Assembly (NCBI RefSeq): GCF_945859705.1
Contig: NC_079138.1
Location: 1,612,001-1,676,000, forward strand
Source of the DNA: Episyrphus balteatus
Lineage: Eukaryota > Arthropoda > Insecta > Diptera > Syrphidae
Reading direction: 5' to 3'
DNA length: 64,000 bases
Shown here: in pieces, positions 37,301 through 46,186 of the stretch
Numbering within the stretch: the first letter of the stretch is position 1
How the letters are laid out: each line of letters begins with the position of its first letter
Position numbers and translations under genes: made by a program
The notes under the pieces: generated by a model
Database searches by the model: none
The model's input: only the letters and a program-made list of their open reading frames with translations
What the model was told of the DNA's origin: nothing

Positions 37301-40300
37301 AAATTAAGAAATTTTATGTGTAATTTGTTTTGTGTACCTCTGTGTTTTGGTTTTTCCAATACGGCAATGACATTGATCTTTGCTCCTTTTGTGTCATGTA
37401 CATAGGACTATGGCTTTCTTGTACAGTTGTTTTACTTGATCGTGCCATTCGGAATCCATCGTGTTCCTATGATTGTTGTAATGATTGTGATAGTTTAGTG
37501 TTCATAATGATCGTTACTGTAAAGTCCCGAACTAAAATGCAATAGACATTCATTCAAATTCGATAACAATTTAATATGTTTCCTCTACACCAGGCATTTT
37601 GATATCCGCATATAGCCTTAAAATCGGTCTTTCGTCCGCACATCAATGGATAGGGCCAATGATGGTCCATTGTGTAGAGGGACATTTACATAATTTTAAA
37701 AGCTACTTATTTCTTTCATATTAACTGTCTCTCTGCATTTGACGTGGTTCGGGGCTTCACAGTACTAATAAGCCTATGTTCATAAAAAAGCGCAAGCATA
37801 TTTTTAAAATGAAACCAAACCCTGCACCCGAGCTATCAATAAAAACTGCAACTTTGTTTAGTTTACGGCACTCAGCTTATTTATATTTTTATTTAGAAGC
37901 TCGGGAAAAATTTGACCAAACAGGTCTAATTTTGACATTTCTATGTTGCTTTCTCACTTGCACTTCATGGTGCGGAAGAAATAACCAAAAGAGGCAGGAA
38001 ATTTTAAACTCATTTAAAATCTTTGGACTCACACCTGATAAAATGAGTTGCCGGAGTGAAACAAATGTAATAGATGATAGTAAAAAAAAAAAAACAACAA
38101 ACAGAATAATTTAAAACAAAATGGTGGGAAACAGTTTATTAAAATAATAATATAATGGTTTTTTCGTTTGGTAAAAAAATCAATTTATTTTTTGATCCAA
38201 ATCTCTCTAAAAACTGTTGTTGCGACCACTTAATTGTAGTTAAACAGATCAAAAATTGTTTTTTTGACAGATTTAGATCAAAAAATAAATTGATTTTTTT
38301 TACCAAACGAAAACACCATAAATGAATTTAAGCGCTCATGTCATAAAGTCATAAACATAATGATAGCTTTAAAAACTTAATGAGGGAAAAATGGATTTAT
38401 TTTTTGGGCATGAATAAAATTATTATTTGGTTGAAAGTTTCATATTTTTTAATTCAAAAATCTTTTAGTTATCATCGATAAGTAAATGTGTGCTTTAAAG
38501 TGCCAACCACATTTTGCAAGGTACGTGTTTTGAAATAACTGCATACAAATAATTTTGAAATTTGACGTTTGACAAAATCATTGCACGTTTTCACTCGTAT
38601 AAATATTTCGGTTGTGTTGTGTTTATGGGCCCCTAAGGTTTTTTAAAAGAAAGAATGGCAGGTTATTAAAAGCAAGCCGCAAAAAGCAATTCAAGTAAGG
38701 GCTAACAGAGAATCCCTTCCTAACCAATTGGATAGGTAGATTCTTAAAATGTCCACTTGAAAATATCTTTTAATATTAAAACATAAGAAAATAAATAAAT
38801 TTGGTTCACATTTTATAAAGGCACTTACCTCAACTTCATAACTTTCGTTTTTCTTCACGTACCCAGTTTCTGACCGAGATTCTTCATTGCTAACAGTCTT
38901 CGTTGCAACAGTAGGATGCTGGCCGCGCAGCGCTGGTTGCGTTTGGTAGTATGGAGTTTGTTGTGGCATGAATTCAGGTTGTTGCTGATTCAAGTACTGT
39001 TGGTATTGAAGTTGTTGTGCCAAACGCTGTTGCTCATCAAGACGCTGTTGCTCTTTTCTTCTCTGTTCTTGCTGAACTTCATAGTTGTGTTTTTGCTGCT
39101 GGCCATCTTCCTGTTCGATAACACGATCGATATCTGATATTATTTCCTTTAACGTATTGTTTATATTATCCTGATTATTGTTGAGTGTACTGCCGTTATT
39201 AGCTGTTAAATTTGTTATGCTATTAGCAAATTGCTGCAAGCCTACCTGTCTTTGTTTCTCTTGAAGTTGTATTTGTTGTGTTCCATCGATTGGTAATTGT
39301 TGTGAGGGAATAGATGGCGCTGCTGTCACTGCTTCTGGAGCAGAAACCAAGGCGGGCTGTGCTGTAGGTCTCTCAATGTCGCTGTCAACTTTAACCTGCT
39401 GGGGTGATAGTTTTATTGATTGAGTTACTTCGGTTATTGTTTCAATATCAGTTTTTGTTTCATTCGTTGTTGTTTTTGTGATTGGTTGAGCTGTTTGTAT
39501 TATAGTGTCAGTGTTTTTTGTAATGGGGATGATGGTCTCTTGTTTTTGAGGGGGTTCTTCTACTACAATTACTGGCTCTGGTTTTGATACGGCAGGTGTG
39601 CCTTCAGAGTTGGTTTTAGTTTCAATAATTGGATCATCTTTAGGTTGTGTATTGTTAGTAGATGGAATCTCTGTTTTTGCTTCCGCTACTGGTTTTTGAA
39701 CAACACAAACCTTCTCGCTACTTTCAACTTCACTTTCACTTTCGACGATTTCTTCAATAATTTCTTCGTCTTCGTCTGTGCCCTCGTCATTTTTTTCGGG
39801 TGATTTTTCTTTTTGTTCAACGATGATTTTTTTATTGACAGTTACAACTACACTGGTCGTAACATTATTTTCTCCATCGGAACTGTCATCGGGGCAATCT
39901 TCGATTTTGACAGACTTGGTTGTTTTTTCTTCGTTTTCTGGCTTGGAAATTTCAACTGTTGCATTCGATGATTCCCCACCATTTTGAATAACTTGCTTTA
40001 ATGTGTTTTTAAACATATACGTAACGTTAAACAAAGGGATCGAAGATTTGGTTTTTTTTTTGTATAGGTAAAACAGAAAAGAGGACAAATTAATTTAGTT
40101 TAATGAAAAGATTTATACTTGGAAGAATATCATTGACATTGCAAATATTGACGTATAATGAAGCAAAAAGTAAAAAAGCAGCATCTACTATGGCTCTTGG
40201 TTACATGTTTTTATTAAAAAAAAATTGCTTTAAAGTTAATTTACCCTTTTATTTTCTCAGAAATAATTCTTTATTTCAGCTAGCGAATGGTTATATTAAA

Positions 40301-43300
40301 AAAAAAGTGCAAAAATTATAAAATAAATTGTTTAATAAGTTTAATTTCCTAAATAATTTAAAGTTATTAAAGGTATCGGCCATATTTAAATGCATGTTTT
40401 ATGTGCAGCATTTATGTTTTAATTTAAGAATAACGTTTTTTATTCCTAATATTTTTAGCGTAACGATGGACAGATGACAGAGCTTAACTTTTTGGATGTG
40501 TAACATCTTCATAGATTTTGTTTAACTTAACATCTTCATGTTGTTTAACTTAACTTTAACTTATCCAATATATGTGTAAAATGTAAATCAAATCCTTTAA
40601 AAATAAAGAAAAACTATAGTTTTTCTTAAAAGCAGCTTAACCCCTTGTTATGTCTAATACATTAGCAATACATAGTTAATGTTGAAAGTTCGGATATTGC
40701 AGAGCAATTTGACCGTGTCCCAAACAAAAAATGACGTTTGTCAAATTGACGTTTAAAAAGTACCTATGAATTTGTGAGTTCTTCTGCTTCTGTTTTCAAA
40801 TCCAGAAGAGAATTTCTCTTCTTTCCAGAAGCAGAACTGTCATTCGAGGTCAATAAAACACTTTCAGGAGCATTCAGAAACATTTTGGAAAGAAACGACG
40901 TAGGGCTTTGACATAAGCCTTCGATTGCTTAAGGCGACGAATGGAACTTATAAGTTACCTACATTCTTTCTTAACGAAACTAGATGGCCTTAGAAAGTAA
41001 AATTCTAGATATAAATGTTTAGTTTCATAAATAGTTTTTTGTACATATGTTAACGAGATTTTTTATAAGGATGACTTTGTGACTTTTTGTCAGAAACAGG
41101 CTGAGAAAGTTCGTTCCATTTTGACATATCAACTTAAATCAAAGTTCAGCCGTCAGGCCTAATATAGTTGGGCCTTAATTTTTTCGAGGGGTCGAATCAT
41201 TTCATATACATATGTCGTTGTATTTTTCAAAAACACATATATAAAGGCAATCATCGCTAAAATATTGACGTTTATTAATTTTATATGTGACGAATAGACT
41301 CCAGGTTTGTTTGTTATTCCAAACCAATATCATCACTGATTTGAATTAAATAACAAAAATTTTGAAGGCAGTTATAATGAAAACGTTACTTTATTTAGAG
41401 CATTAACATTTCATAAATAAGTGGCTGCAAAATAGATAGAAATATAAATAAACTAATAAATCAATACCTATACGTACATAACCAACGTTTTAATTTTAAT
41501 CTTATACTTCGTTAGTAGTTGGTATTATGCTTTTGTTTTGGGGTTTTATAGGTTAATTGCGATTAATTTTTTGTTTAGTTAAACATAATGTATGCAATAA
41601 AATTCATCATTTAATCTACACATTTGACACTCTTGAGATACTTAAAATTCAAATATATTACTGGAAATACATACAAATATATAACTTAAATACTGGTCAA
41701 AATTGTTTGTGTGTTGAAAATGTAAAATTTTGTATTCAAAATCTAGCCGTGTTGAACTGAAGTTTAGTATGGAAAGAATTGAATTTAATGCTTACAGAAA
41801 TAAACAAAAATATCATCCAATTCCTGCTTGGAGTAACAACACAAAACTATTCAAATACGCTTTTATAAAAAAACTTCAAAAGCGCTCGAGTTCTTTTTAA
41901 ATAAAAAACATAAAATGGGGGTCAAGGATAAGGACATAATGTATGTAGATTCCGTGTTTTTGTTGCTGCTTCAAATAATATTTTTTTTTTTATTCAATGT
42001 TAAGTTTTCATTACAAAATTGTAAATTGGGAGCGCTTTTTAGAAATCTGCATCTTCAAAAGTTTCAATCGATTCAACACTCTTGCTTTGGAGAGATGAAC
42101 TGGAAGACGACACAACTTGCCTGGTTGAGGAAGATGTAGAACTCACCAACACTGAAGAGACAACTGATTTCTTAAGAACCTGTACGGTTTCTTGTGTAGC
42201 ATTCTGTTGAATAGACTGCTCTACACATCTGTCAAGACTTTGTTCACTTCGTATTGCTTGCTGCATTGCCCCAGATGCAATAACCTGAAAAAAGGATTTT
42301 TTTTTGTTTCGTTGGATATTTTTTATTTCATTATACATTGTCATCATCATAGCCCAACGATTTAGAGTAGGACTTCGAAAAAAATCCTACCAGTCTAACA
42401 TTTTTAGCAAAGAGACTTAGTTTAGTGTCTTTAACGCCTCCTCAAAAAGTTACCTCAATATGATCAGATTTGATAAAAACCTTCTGACAAATTGTTTTAA
42501 AAATTTATTTAAAATTTACCGTTTTTTTTATTGTTCGACTTTATTTCCAAAAATTAAACAAGAAAAATATGGTAATAATGTTGATAGTTCAATATTACCA
42601 TTTTAACCATTGAAATTCGAATTTTGGTATTCGACTTTATTTCCTAAATGAAAAAGATATTTTCGATTTTATTACCAACTGTTCTATTTTATTTCCAACA
42701 AAACAAAAAAATATAAGTACTAAACAATCCTGAATTTCACAAAAAAAAAAAAAAACATAGAAACATAATTTCCAACTTTAAATAATATAGAAAAACGTAG
42801 AAATTTGTTAATTAATTGGTTTAGAAAATTAGTTTTCTGCATGGGGCGGGCGGCGCGGTATGCACGGGGCGGGGTGAGGAGTACGGATCGACCCCTCCCC
42901 CCCATAGATTCAGGAAATAGAGAAAGAAAACACATCAAAGATCGTCGATAAACAGCCCAATAATTGTGCGATTTTCATCTCATTCCGGGCAGAGTGCCTC
43001 TCTTTCTAGCTTCCGTGCCATTAAGGGAATCAAACTTAATCAACTTGATGGCTTGGGGTTTACGGCAGACTCTCCAGTATATTATGTATTTTTTAATGCG
43101 TTTAAGACTAACTTTAATCACTTATTATAATATTATTTTAAGACTATGCAGTACAGTATTATTATTTTAATTACAATAATGTATTAAAAAATATTTCCTT
43201 AAATTTAGTAGGTACTTTTAAAATTATCATTTACTGAGTAATTCTTATTAAACACTGAAATCAATTGATTTAGAAGACTATTTAAAACATAATTTACTCT

Positions 43301-45122
43301 GCTGAATGATGGACATAAAGGTAGTTGTCTTTTTATGTTAGCTTGGCTAAAACTAAAATGCAAACGACGCAAAGCTGATGGCGATGTTATCGAACCGGTA
43401 ACTAATTTAAGCCAATTTTAAACCAATTTTCTTGAAACTCATCAAATTCATATTTTTTATACTTATTTAGTTAAATAATTATTAAAATAATTCAACTCGT
43501 TAAAAAGTTATGAATGAAATGATATGAATTTTTGCAACGAAAAATGAAAATCTGCCCCACTGTGAGCCAGAGGTCAAGGTAAGTATTCCAGCCTCCACCA
43601 CCCAAAAAACATACAAATTGCGAAGAATTGAAAATGCCTTCAATTATTGTCATGAAAAAGTGCATCTCTGCTAAGCCGTTCGTATTCGGCGGTAAATCGT
43701 AAATCCCTTCCATTCCCAGGTATTAGCTATCGACTTCACTGATTTTATACCTACATTAGGCGTGTTTTTTTTTTGGCATTTCTATCCGCAGTAGGATTTC
43801 CAAAAAATCAACACTGAACAAAAAAATGTATATGCACGCACCAAGAGAAAGGAAAACGTAGATTTATACACCTCGTCAAAATTCTATCTTCTATATGGTT
43901 TAGCTTCTTTTCCTATCGGCAGCTGCGTGTTTTTTTTGTAATGCATGTAAACGGCAACTGCGGATAAGGATAGAAATGTTAAAAAAACACAGCTATTGGT
44001 TTTAATGAATTTTGACCTAATTTTGAAAACCGGTGGGAACATAATATCGAAAATTGTGCGAAGAAGTTTCTGTGAGCTGGATTGGTCTTTAATGCAGTAA
44101 TAAGGCCATGTGCGAATTTGGCTACAATCTCGTACTTATTCGAGGATACATTTTTGACATTTATTTTATGTTGTTATGTTTGGGGAAATTTTGCTGAGAA
44201 AGTTAAGGAAAAAAAAATATATAATAAGGCTACTAAAAAAATTTTAAATCTTCACAATTTACAAAAATTTATGATTTCGTGATAAAAATGTACGCTTTTA
44301 TAGCTTAAAATAAATTTTTGTACCTAACCCATACAGGAATTTTAAATTTTAAGAAAGATATCATATCGTGCGGCTTACATGTTTCCTACAACTAAATAGA
44401 AATAGGAGAATTGCACTTTAACCAAAAACAGATCTAAATTAAGGGTAGATACTTCTTTGATAGATACGCCAAAATAAAAGCCCCGGTAGGATTTTTTTTC
44501 GAAGTTTAGCCCTTTTCTTGGGCTAGTTGACTTTTTTTTCTACTCGTTTCGATATTGCTGGGAAGAAGACTGTTATAAAAGCATTAATAGATATCTAGAT
44601 TTCACACTGGTTAAATGTAGATCATGAAATAATGTTTATCTTTATTTTGTTGACCACTGATCTTATTACTAGAGCTATTTTATTTGTTTAAACAAAAAAA
44701 AAAAATTACCTTCGTCTGATTAGGATTAAATCAGAGTTATTTTGATAAAATAATTAAGTATAGAAACGAATAAAAATTATTTCTATAAATGGAAGAAAGC
44801 AAATAAGCATAATAAAAGAAAAATCTTGTATATACCAAACCAAACCTTGTAAAAAATTAAAATTTTATCAGTCATGCAGAGACTTCAGGAAAAATAAAAT
44901 AAGATTTTGAAAAGCCACAAACAGCAATTATTTATTAACCATTGAGTTCTTTTTCGGTATAAATTGTGTTTTATTAAAGCGCATTTTAAATAAAAAATAC
45001 ATTAACATATTGTGTACCTGTTTGGAGCTTTCAGACACAGAAGTAGAACTTTTTGAAACTCCAGTTTCAGTTTCAAGCTCTGCTACCTCCATATTGTTGT
45101 TTAATTTTTTGTTTTGTTATAG
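24645..45122 (-). CDS. Synaptopodin-2/myopodin-like muscle protein (CG1674-type), gene span
   Basis: Proposed exons on the minus strand, 5' to 3': 45092-45018 (possible first), 39995 or 40016-38829 (A), 37466-37338 (A2), 32972-32766 (B, alternative start), 32675-32588 (C), 32094-31906 (D), 31793-31587 (E), 28477-28095 (F), 27801-27681 (G), 26371-25623 (H, optional) and 25366-24645 (I). Phases agree at every junction from C to I and for A-A2-C. Family evidence is KGRGAELFAKRRRKAEKW across the E/F junction and SPWEAALETGSASNAF in F. Both resemble conserved actin/alpha-actinin-binding motifs of synaptopodins. A second basic motif, SKGQSMYVNRKKRSVKWVHE, is in D. Family members are disordered, Pro/Gln-rich scaffolds at Z-discs and actin bundles. 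With exons 45018, A, A2, C-G and I the protein is about 1026 residues. Family placement rests on motif recall, not on a search. Confidence 0.65.
25623..26371 (-). CDS. Synaptopodin-like gene, optional exon H
   Basis: Begins after a CTGTCAG acceptor in phase 1, so it can follow exon G (LPK-AVSPYNEI). It encodes about 248 residues, rich in Glu, Gln and Lys. A probable coiled-coil stretch occurs near SYDSALQQLQNVLEGCEKRE and a conserved-looking segment is VPVKDLISTFEQQVVAEKI. It ends KGKPNRS-stop at 25623. Two readings are possible. It may be an alternative last exon, but no AATAAA is seen in the next 120 bp. Or it may be a skippable internal exon leaving through a weak GTTAGA donor at 25627, which keeps the frame into exon I. 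Confidence 0.75.
26372..27680 (-). other. Intron between exons G and H
   Basis: Non-coding, with the second copy of the ACCGACTTCC repeat at 27175-27383. Confidence 0.8.
27175..27383. mobile_element. Short inverted-repeat element, copy 2
   Basis: Starts ACCAACTTCCA and ends TTGAAGTCGGT. It is homologous along its length to 1190-1401 and in the same orientation. It sits in an intron of the synaptopodin-like gene. Confidence 0.7.
27681..27801 (-). CDS. Synaptopodin-like gene, exon G
   Basis: Forty-residue exon reading DQQGCKVYQPKSSSSSSQRD, then LAYKPNIPQGWKAPAVVLPK. It is bounded by TTTTTTAG and GTATGT. It follows exon F in phase 0 and ends in phase 1, so it can join exon H or exon I. The PQGWKAP-VVLP segment is typical of sequence under constraint. 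Confidence 0.85.
27861..28003. mobile_element. MITE in intron between exons F and G
   Basis: Long inverted ends, TAGCCCGTTTTCA with TGAAAACAGGCTA, continue inward through CATAATTTCGCAAATTATCTC and its inverted partner. About 143 bp, non-coding. Confidence 0.8.
28095..28477 (-). CDS. Synaptopodin-like gene, exon F with family motifs
   Basis: Starts after CGAAAG in phase 1 so that E-F reads KGRGAELFAKRRRKAEKWIV. It continues DETNAGIESPSGL, a Pro/Ser stretch and SLKIIKSPWEAALETGSASN, then ends PLQ at a GTATGA donor. The basic KR-rich motif and the SPWEAA motif are the strongest evidence for synaptopodin-family membership. The acceptor has almost no pyrimidine tract. However, a CTAAT branch-type motif lies about 60 bp upstream, an in-frame stop lies just beyond that, and no other AG is available in between, so the boundary is well constrained. 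Confidence 0.88.
28478..31586 (-). other. Intron between exons E and F, 3.1 kb
   Basis: No exon found. It contains a relative of the CCCAACTAACAATT element (30773-30843), a GC-richer unexplained stretch near 31430-31505, and an alternating-purine/pyrimidine GCGCATGCGCATATGC at about 29262-29277. Confidence 0.7.
31587..31793 (-). CDS. Synaptopodin-like gene, exon E
   Basis: Joins D in phase 1 (GSGKG-QPDIQEYNEEYKE). It ends with LLSPDRCAELVTALNAPKGRG before GTAATC, again phase 1. The first third is acidic and Asn-rich. The second (LVMNPRGQVRDLNSVREPLS) looks constrained and is probably a binding segment. Confidence 0.87.
31906..32094 (-). CDS. Synaptopodin-like gene, exon D
   Basis: Encodes RKLYASSAFYSPNLHPTVED, then a probable helix QVALARRISHSLSDISN, then SKGQSMYVNRKKRSVKWVHE. 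Bounded by TTGACAG and GTTTGT, entering and leaving in phase 1. The last motif repeats the 'KG---(Y/F)--R(K/R)KR--KW' pattern of the E/F junction, which suggests a duplicated binding motif within the protein. Confidence 0.88.
32588..32675 (-). CDS. Synaptopodin-like gene, exon C
   Basis: Short exon, ESSSTISKRVDLQKIFTPAT then DCEEIIPKN, between TCTATCAG and GTAAGT. It enters in phase 0 and leaves in phase 1. Both splice sites are near consensus and the frame is open only in this reading. Confidence 0.85.
32766..32972 (-). CDS. Synaptopodin-like gene, exon B, probable alternative first coding exon
   Basis: From the ATG at 32972-32970 the frame reads MQKSVSSINVPSDGGLARIE, and further on DRHDPAKREFLTDLSKQIWH ending RTK. 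It joins exon C in phase 0. Every AG upstream that could serve as an acceptor gives phase 1 or 2, whereas exons A and A2 end in phase 0. An in-frame TAA also lies shortly upstream. The simplest reading is that transcription of a shorter isoform starts nearby. The donor is AAG|GTCGGC, which is poor, so the exon end is less sure than its coding status. Confidence 0.7.
34916..35407. mobile_element. 492-bp MITE with TTAGGGTGTGTCA ends
   Basis: Starts TTAGGGTGTGTCA and ends TGACACACCCTAA. It is flanked on both sides by TATA, consistent with a TA target-site duplication. A second inner inverted pair, CTTTGGCTCGCTCAAA and TTTTGAGCGAGCCAAAG, lies inside. The 81-residue open frame within it (35100-35342) has no transposase features. 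The TA target and short GGGTGTGTCA end resemble mariner/Tc1-type derivatives, but assignment needs comparison. Confidence 0.85.
36061..36630 (+). mobile_element. Dispersed MITE family, copy A
   Basis: Shares with 46861-47422, in the same orientation, a long ordered set of blocks: TGATGTAATT-GTTGGAAT, ACCATGGTTAGTTGAGAA, AAAATATTTGTATTTTGTGG, GATTCTTAACA-GAATGTTATATG, GGTCACTGTGGCGTATGCGT and AATAATGCTTCTATAA. It shares the same blocks with 53960-54650 in inverted orientation. It is non-coding. Confidence 0.8.
37338..37466 (-). CDS. Synaptopodin-like gene, exon A2
   Basis: A 43-codon exon found only by reading the minus strand. It reads EHDGFRMARSSKTTVQESHS, then PMYMTQKEQRSMSLPYWKNQ, then NTE before GTACAC. 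The acceptor is AATCATAG, with an in-frame stop in the acceptor itself. Start and end are both phase 0, so it fits between exon A (ends ...ESYEVE, phase 0) and exon C. The codon pattern and the residue content (MARSSKTTVQ, SMSLPYW) look like real coding sequence. No homologue is recalled. Confidence 0.6.
37573..37698 (-). CDS. Possible alternative start exon (uncertain)
   Basis: From an ATG directly preceded by a stop, the minus strand reads MSLYTMDHHWPYPLMCGRKT, then DFKAICGYQNAWCRG, with a possible donor after GCCTG (GTGTAG). The residues look protein-like. However, the two ends share CCTCTACAC as an inverted repeat, so a small mobile element is the competing explanation. Confidence 0.2.
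38156..38318. mobile_element. MITE with about 42-bp terminal inverted repeats
   Basis: The left end TGGTTTTTTCGTTTGGTAAA and right end TACCAAACGAAAACACCA are inverted. The pairing continues through AAATCAATTTATTTTTTGATC and its partner. It is 163 bp with TA-rich flanks. Confidence 0.88.
38319..38828 (-). other. Intron DNA downstream of exon A donor
   Basis: Non-coding. The open frame of exon A runs on for 46 codons to a stop at 38691, but a consensus GTAAGT donor at 38827-38828 marks the exon end. Confidence 0.7.
38829..40016 (-). CDS. Synaptopodin-like gene, large exon A
   Basis: About 390 residues. After KQVIQNGGESSNATVEIS come an acidic, lysine-poor region (EEIIEEIVESESEVESSEK), Thr/Pro-rich repeats, and a Gln/Arg-rich probable coiled coil (QQEQRRKEQQRLDEQQRLAQ). 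It ends RSETGYVKKNESYEVE at the GTAAGT donor, phase 0. The start can be the ATG at 40016-40014 (MFKNTLKQVIQ). Alternatively the exon begins at 39995 after TTAAAG, joining an upstream exon in phase 0. The open frame also extends 24 codons above that ATG. The region is disordered, and no enzyme domain is visible. Confidence 0.82.
40089..42038 (-). other. Region between exon A and the distal exons
   Basis: Non-coding AT-rich DNA. AATAAA on the minus strand stands at 41988-41993, 46 bp beyond the stop of the 42-kb exon. Confidence 0.6.
41988..41993 (-). terminator. Candidate polyadenylation signal for the 42-kb exon
   Basis: AATAAA on the minus strand, 46 bp after the stop at 42039-42041. It supports that exon being a true 3' terminal exon. 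Confidence 0.45.
42039..42284 (-). CDS. Terminal exon of a 106-residue Ser/Gln-rich protein
   Basis: Opens after a strong TTTTTTCAG acceptor in phase 0 and encodes 81 residues: VIASGAMQQAIRSEQSLDRC, a Gln/Val stretch, a Ser-rich run (STRQVVSSSSSSLQSKSVES) and the acidic end IETFEDADF. With the 45-kb exon it gives a complete 106-residue protein. I do not recognise a family. The alternative is that it is a shorter, alternatively polyadenylated isoform of the synaptopodin-like gene (see findings). Confidence 0.7.
   Translation of the reverse strand, partial: VIASGAMQQAIRSEQSLDRCVEQSIQQNATQETVQVLKKSVVSSVLVSSTSSSTRQVVSSSSSSLQSKSVESIETFEDADF
42839..42905. other. GC-rich island in AT-rich DNA
   Basis: About 67 bp dominated by GGGGCGGGCGGCGCGG-type sequence and a CCCCTCCCCCCC run, in a neighbourhood that is roughly two-thirds A+T. 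It does not encode a recognisable product and is not part of a repeat seen elsewhere in the window. Confidence 0.8.
43757..43990. mobile_element. Foldback element (CTATCCGCAGTAGGATTTCC family)
   Basis: Left end GGCGTGTTTTTTTTTTGG, then TTTCTATCCGCAGTAGG. Right end has CTGCGGATAAGGATAGAAA followed by GTTAAAAAAACAC, inverted. A fragment with the same GCTATCCGCAGTAGGATTTC block lies at about 63048-63100. Confidence 0.65.
45018..45122 (-). CDS. First coding exon: MEVAELETETGVSK...
   Basis: ATG at 45092-45090 with an adequate context (ACAATATGG). It encodes 25 residues, MEVAELETETGVSKSSTSVS then ESSKQ, ending in phase 0 at GTACAC. An acceptor TTTTTAG just upstream (exon edge about 45122) suggests a preceding untranslated exon. 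It joins the 42-kb exon in frame and could equally join exon A (39995) in frame. Confidence 0.65.
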
Positions 45123-45688
45123 CTAAAAAGAAGAAAATATTTCATACAGCTTAATATTGTGCTGTTAATAATTTTTTCCATACTGGGTCGGTTATTGTCG
45201 CAGTTGCGATAAATGAAGAAAGCCAAAGAGACTGTCGATACTTTCTTTGCAGTTTTTATCGCAGCTTTCACAATAACGCTGAAGCTTAAGTACGCCACTG
45301 ATGCGAAAGGAAAAATCCGTTGATAGTCATGTATTTTTCGTTTCGCTTCAGAAGTGCACTTGGCTTTAGCAGCCTCAACAAATACTACAAATTCTATGAG
45401 AGCAGTGAAATTAAACAAATGTTTTCTTATTAAATTTTGAAGCATTTTAAGTAGCTATCTTCAAGTATACATAGAAAATATTTGTGTGATTTCTCCGCTC
45501 TTCTAGCGTCGCAGCAGTTGATTTCTAGTAAATGTTGAGCCTTTAGTTTCACTAAGGAAGTGAAAACTTGCTTTGAACTAAGCGATTAATTAAAATAATT
45601 AAATAAGAGTCATTTCAAAACAAGTAGCAATAAGACAATATCCGAGGGAAATTTTCTAACAAATTAGCTTAGAGAATATGTTTATATA

Positions 45689-45870
45689 GCCCGCTAGTCC
45701 CAATATAAGGGGTCAAAGGTCAACACATTTTTTATTTTAAAAACGGTTTTAAACAAAAATTATGTTGTACAAAATTGTAGCTGAGGTTATTTTACAACCG
45801 TTTTTTTATTTACCGTTTTTTAAATTAAAAATTTTGTAACCTTTGACCCCTTATAATGGCACTAGCGGAC
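45689..45870. mobile_element. MITE with AAGGGGTCAAAGGT ends
   Basis: GCCCGCTAGTCCCAATATAA plus GGGGTCAAAGGT at the left is mirrored by ACCTTTGACCCC plus TTATAATGGCACTAGCGGAC at the right. It is about 182 bp, and its middle (AAAACGGTTTT and ACCGTTTTTT) also pairs. No coding sequence. Confidence 0.85.
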
Positions 45871-46186
45871 AGAGGACTTTTTACAGATTGTTAACCACCC
45901 TAACACCAAACTGTATACCAAAAATCAGCCTGTTGCAAATTTTTTCCTTGAAAAAATCTATTTTTCCTGGGCTAATATATGTGTAATATGGAGTGCTTGT
46001 TACTCGACCTTATCAGACATTGCATTTAAATCGGCAATTTCATCCAAATCCCGAAAACACAATGAAGAAATCCGTGCGTAATTTTGCCAACAAAAAAAGA
46101 ATTCTGTAATTATTTTGTTCTGAATTCGTAGTAAATTTCCGATACGAATGGAGTTCGTGGTAATGCCGACTACCTTTAATATATTA

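Larger units (their letters stand above)
33000..37337 (-). other. Large intron of the synaptopodin-like gene
   Basis: About 4.3 kb of mostly non-coding DNA with a 492-bp MITE (34916-35407), a copy of a dispersed MITE family (36061-36630), and several A/T runs. Confidence 0.7.
42285..45017 (-). other. Intron of the distal transcript, 2.7 kb
   Basis: GT-AG intron between the 45-kb and 42-kb exons. It includes a GC-rich island (42839-42905), a foldback element (43757-43990), and unrecognised open frames such as 43492-43713 that lack splice support. Confidence 0.65.

Noticed and set aside
37776..38114. 112-residue plus-strand frame
   Set aside because: Low-complexity Lys/Phe-rich, opposite to the host gene, ends in an A-run. 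No homologue recalled.
38691..38828. C-terminal extension of exon A (SAFIKCEPNLF...)
   Set aside because: A consensus GTAAGT donor precedes it and the composition changes abruptly. It is intron sequence.
43492..43713. 73-residue minus-strand frame (MEGIYDLPPNTNG...)
   Set aside because: Protein-like start but no junction consistent with neighbouring exons, and it lies next to a foldback element.
45101..45445. 114-residue minus-strand frame just upstream of the 45-kb exon
   Set aside because: It ends inside the proposed 5' UTR, no family is recognised, and the next exon is better explained by its own ATG.
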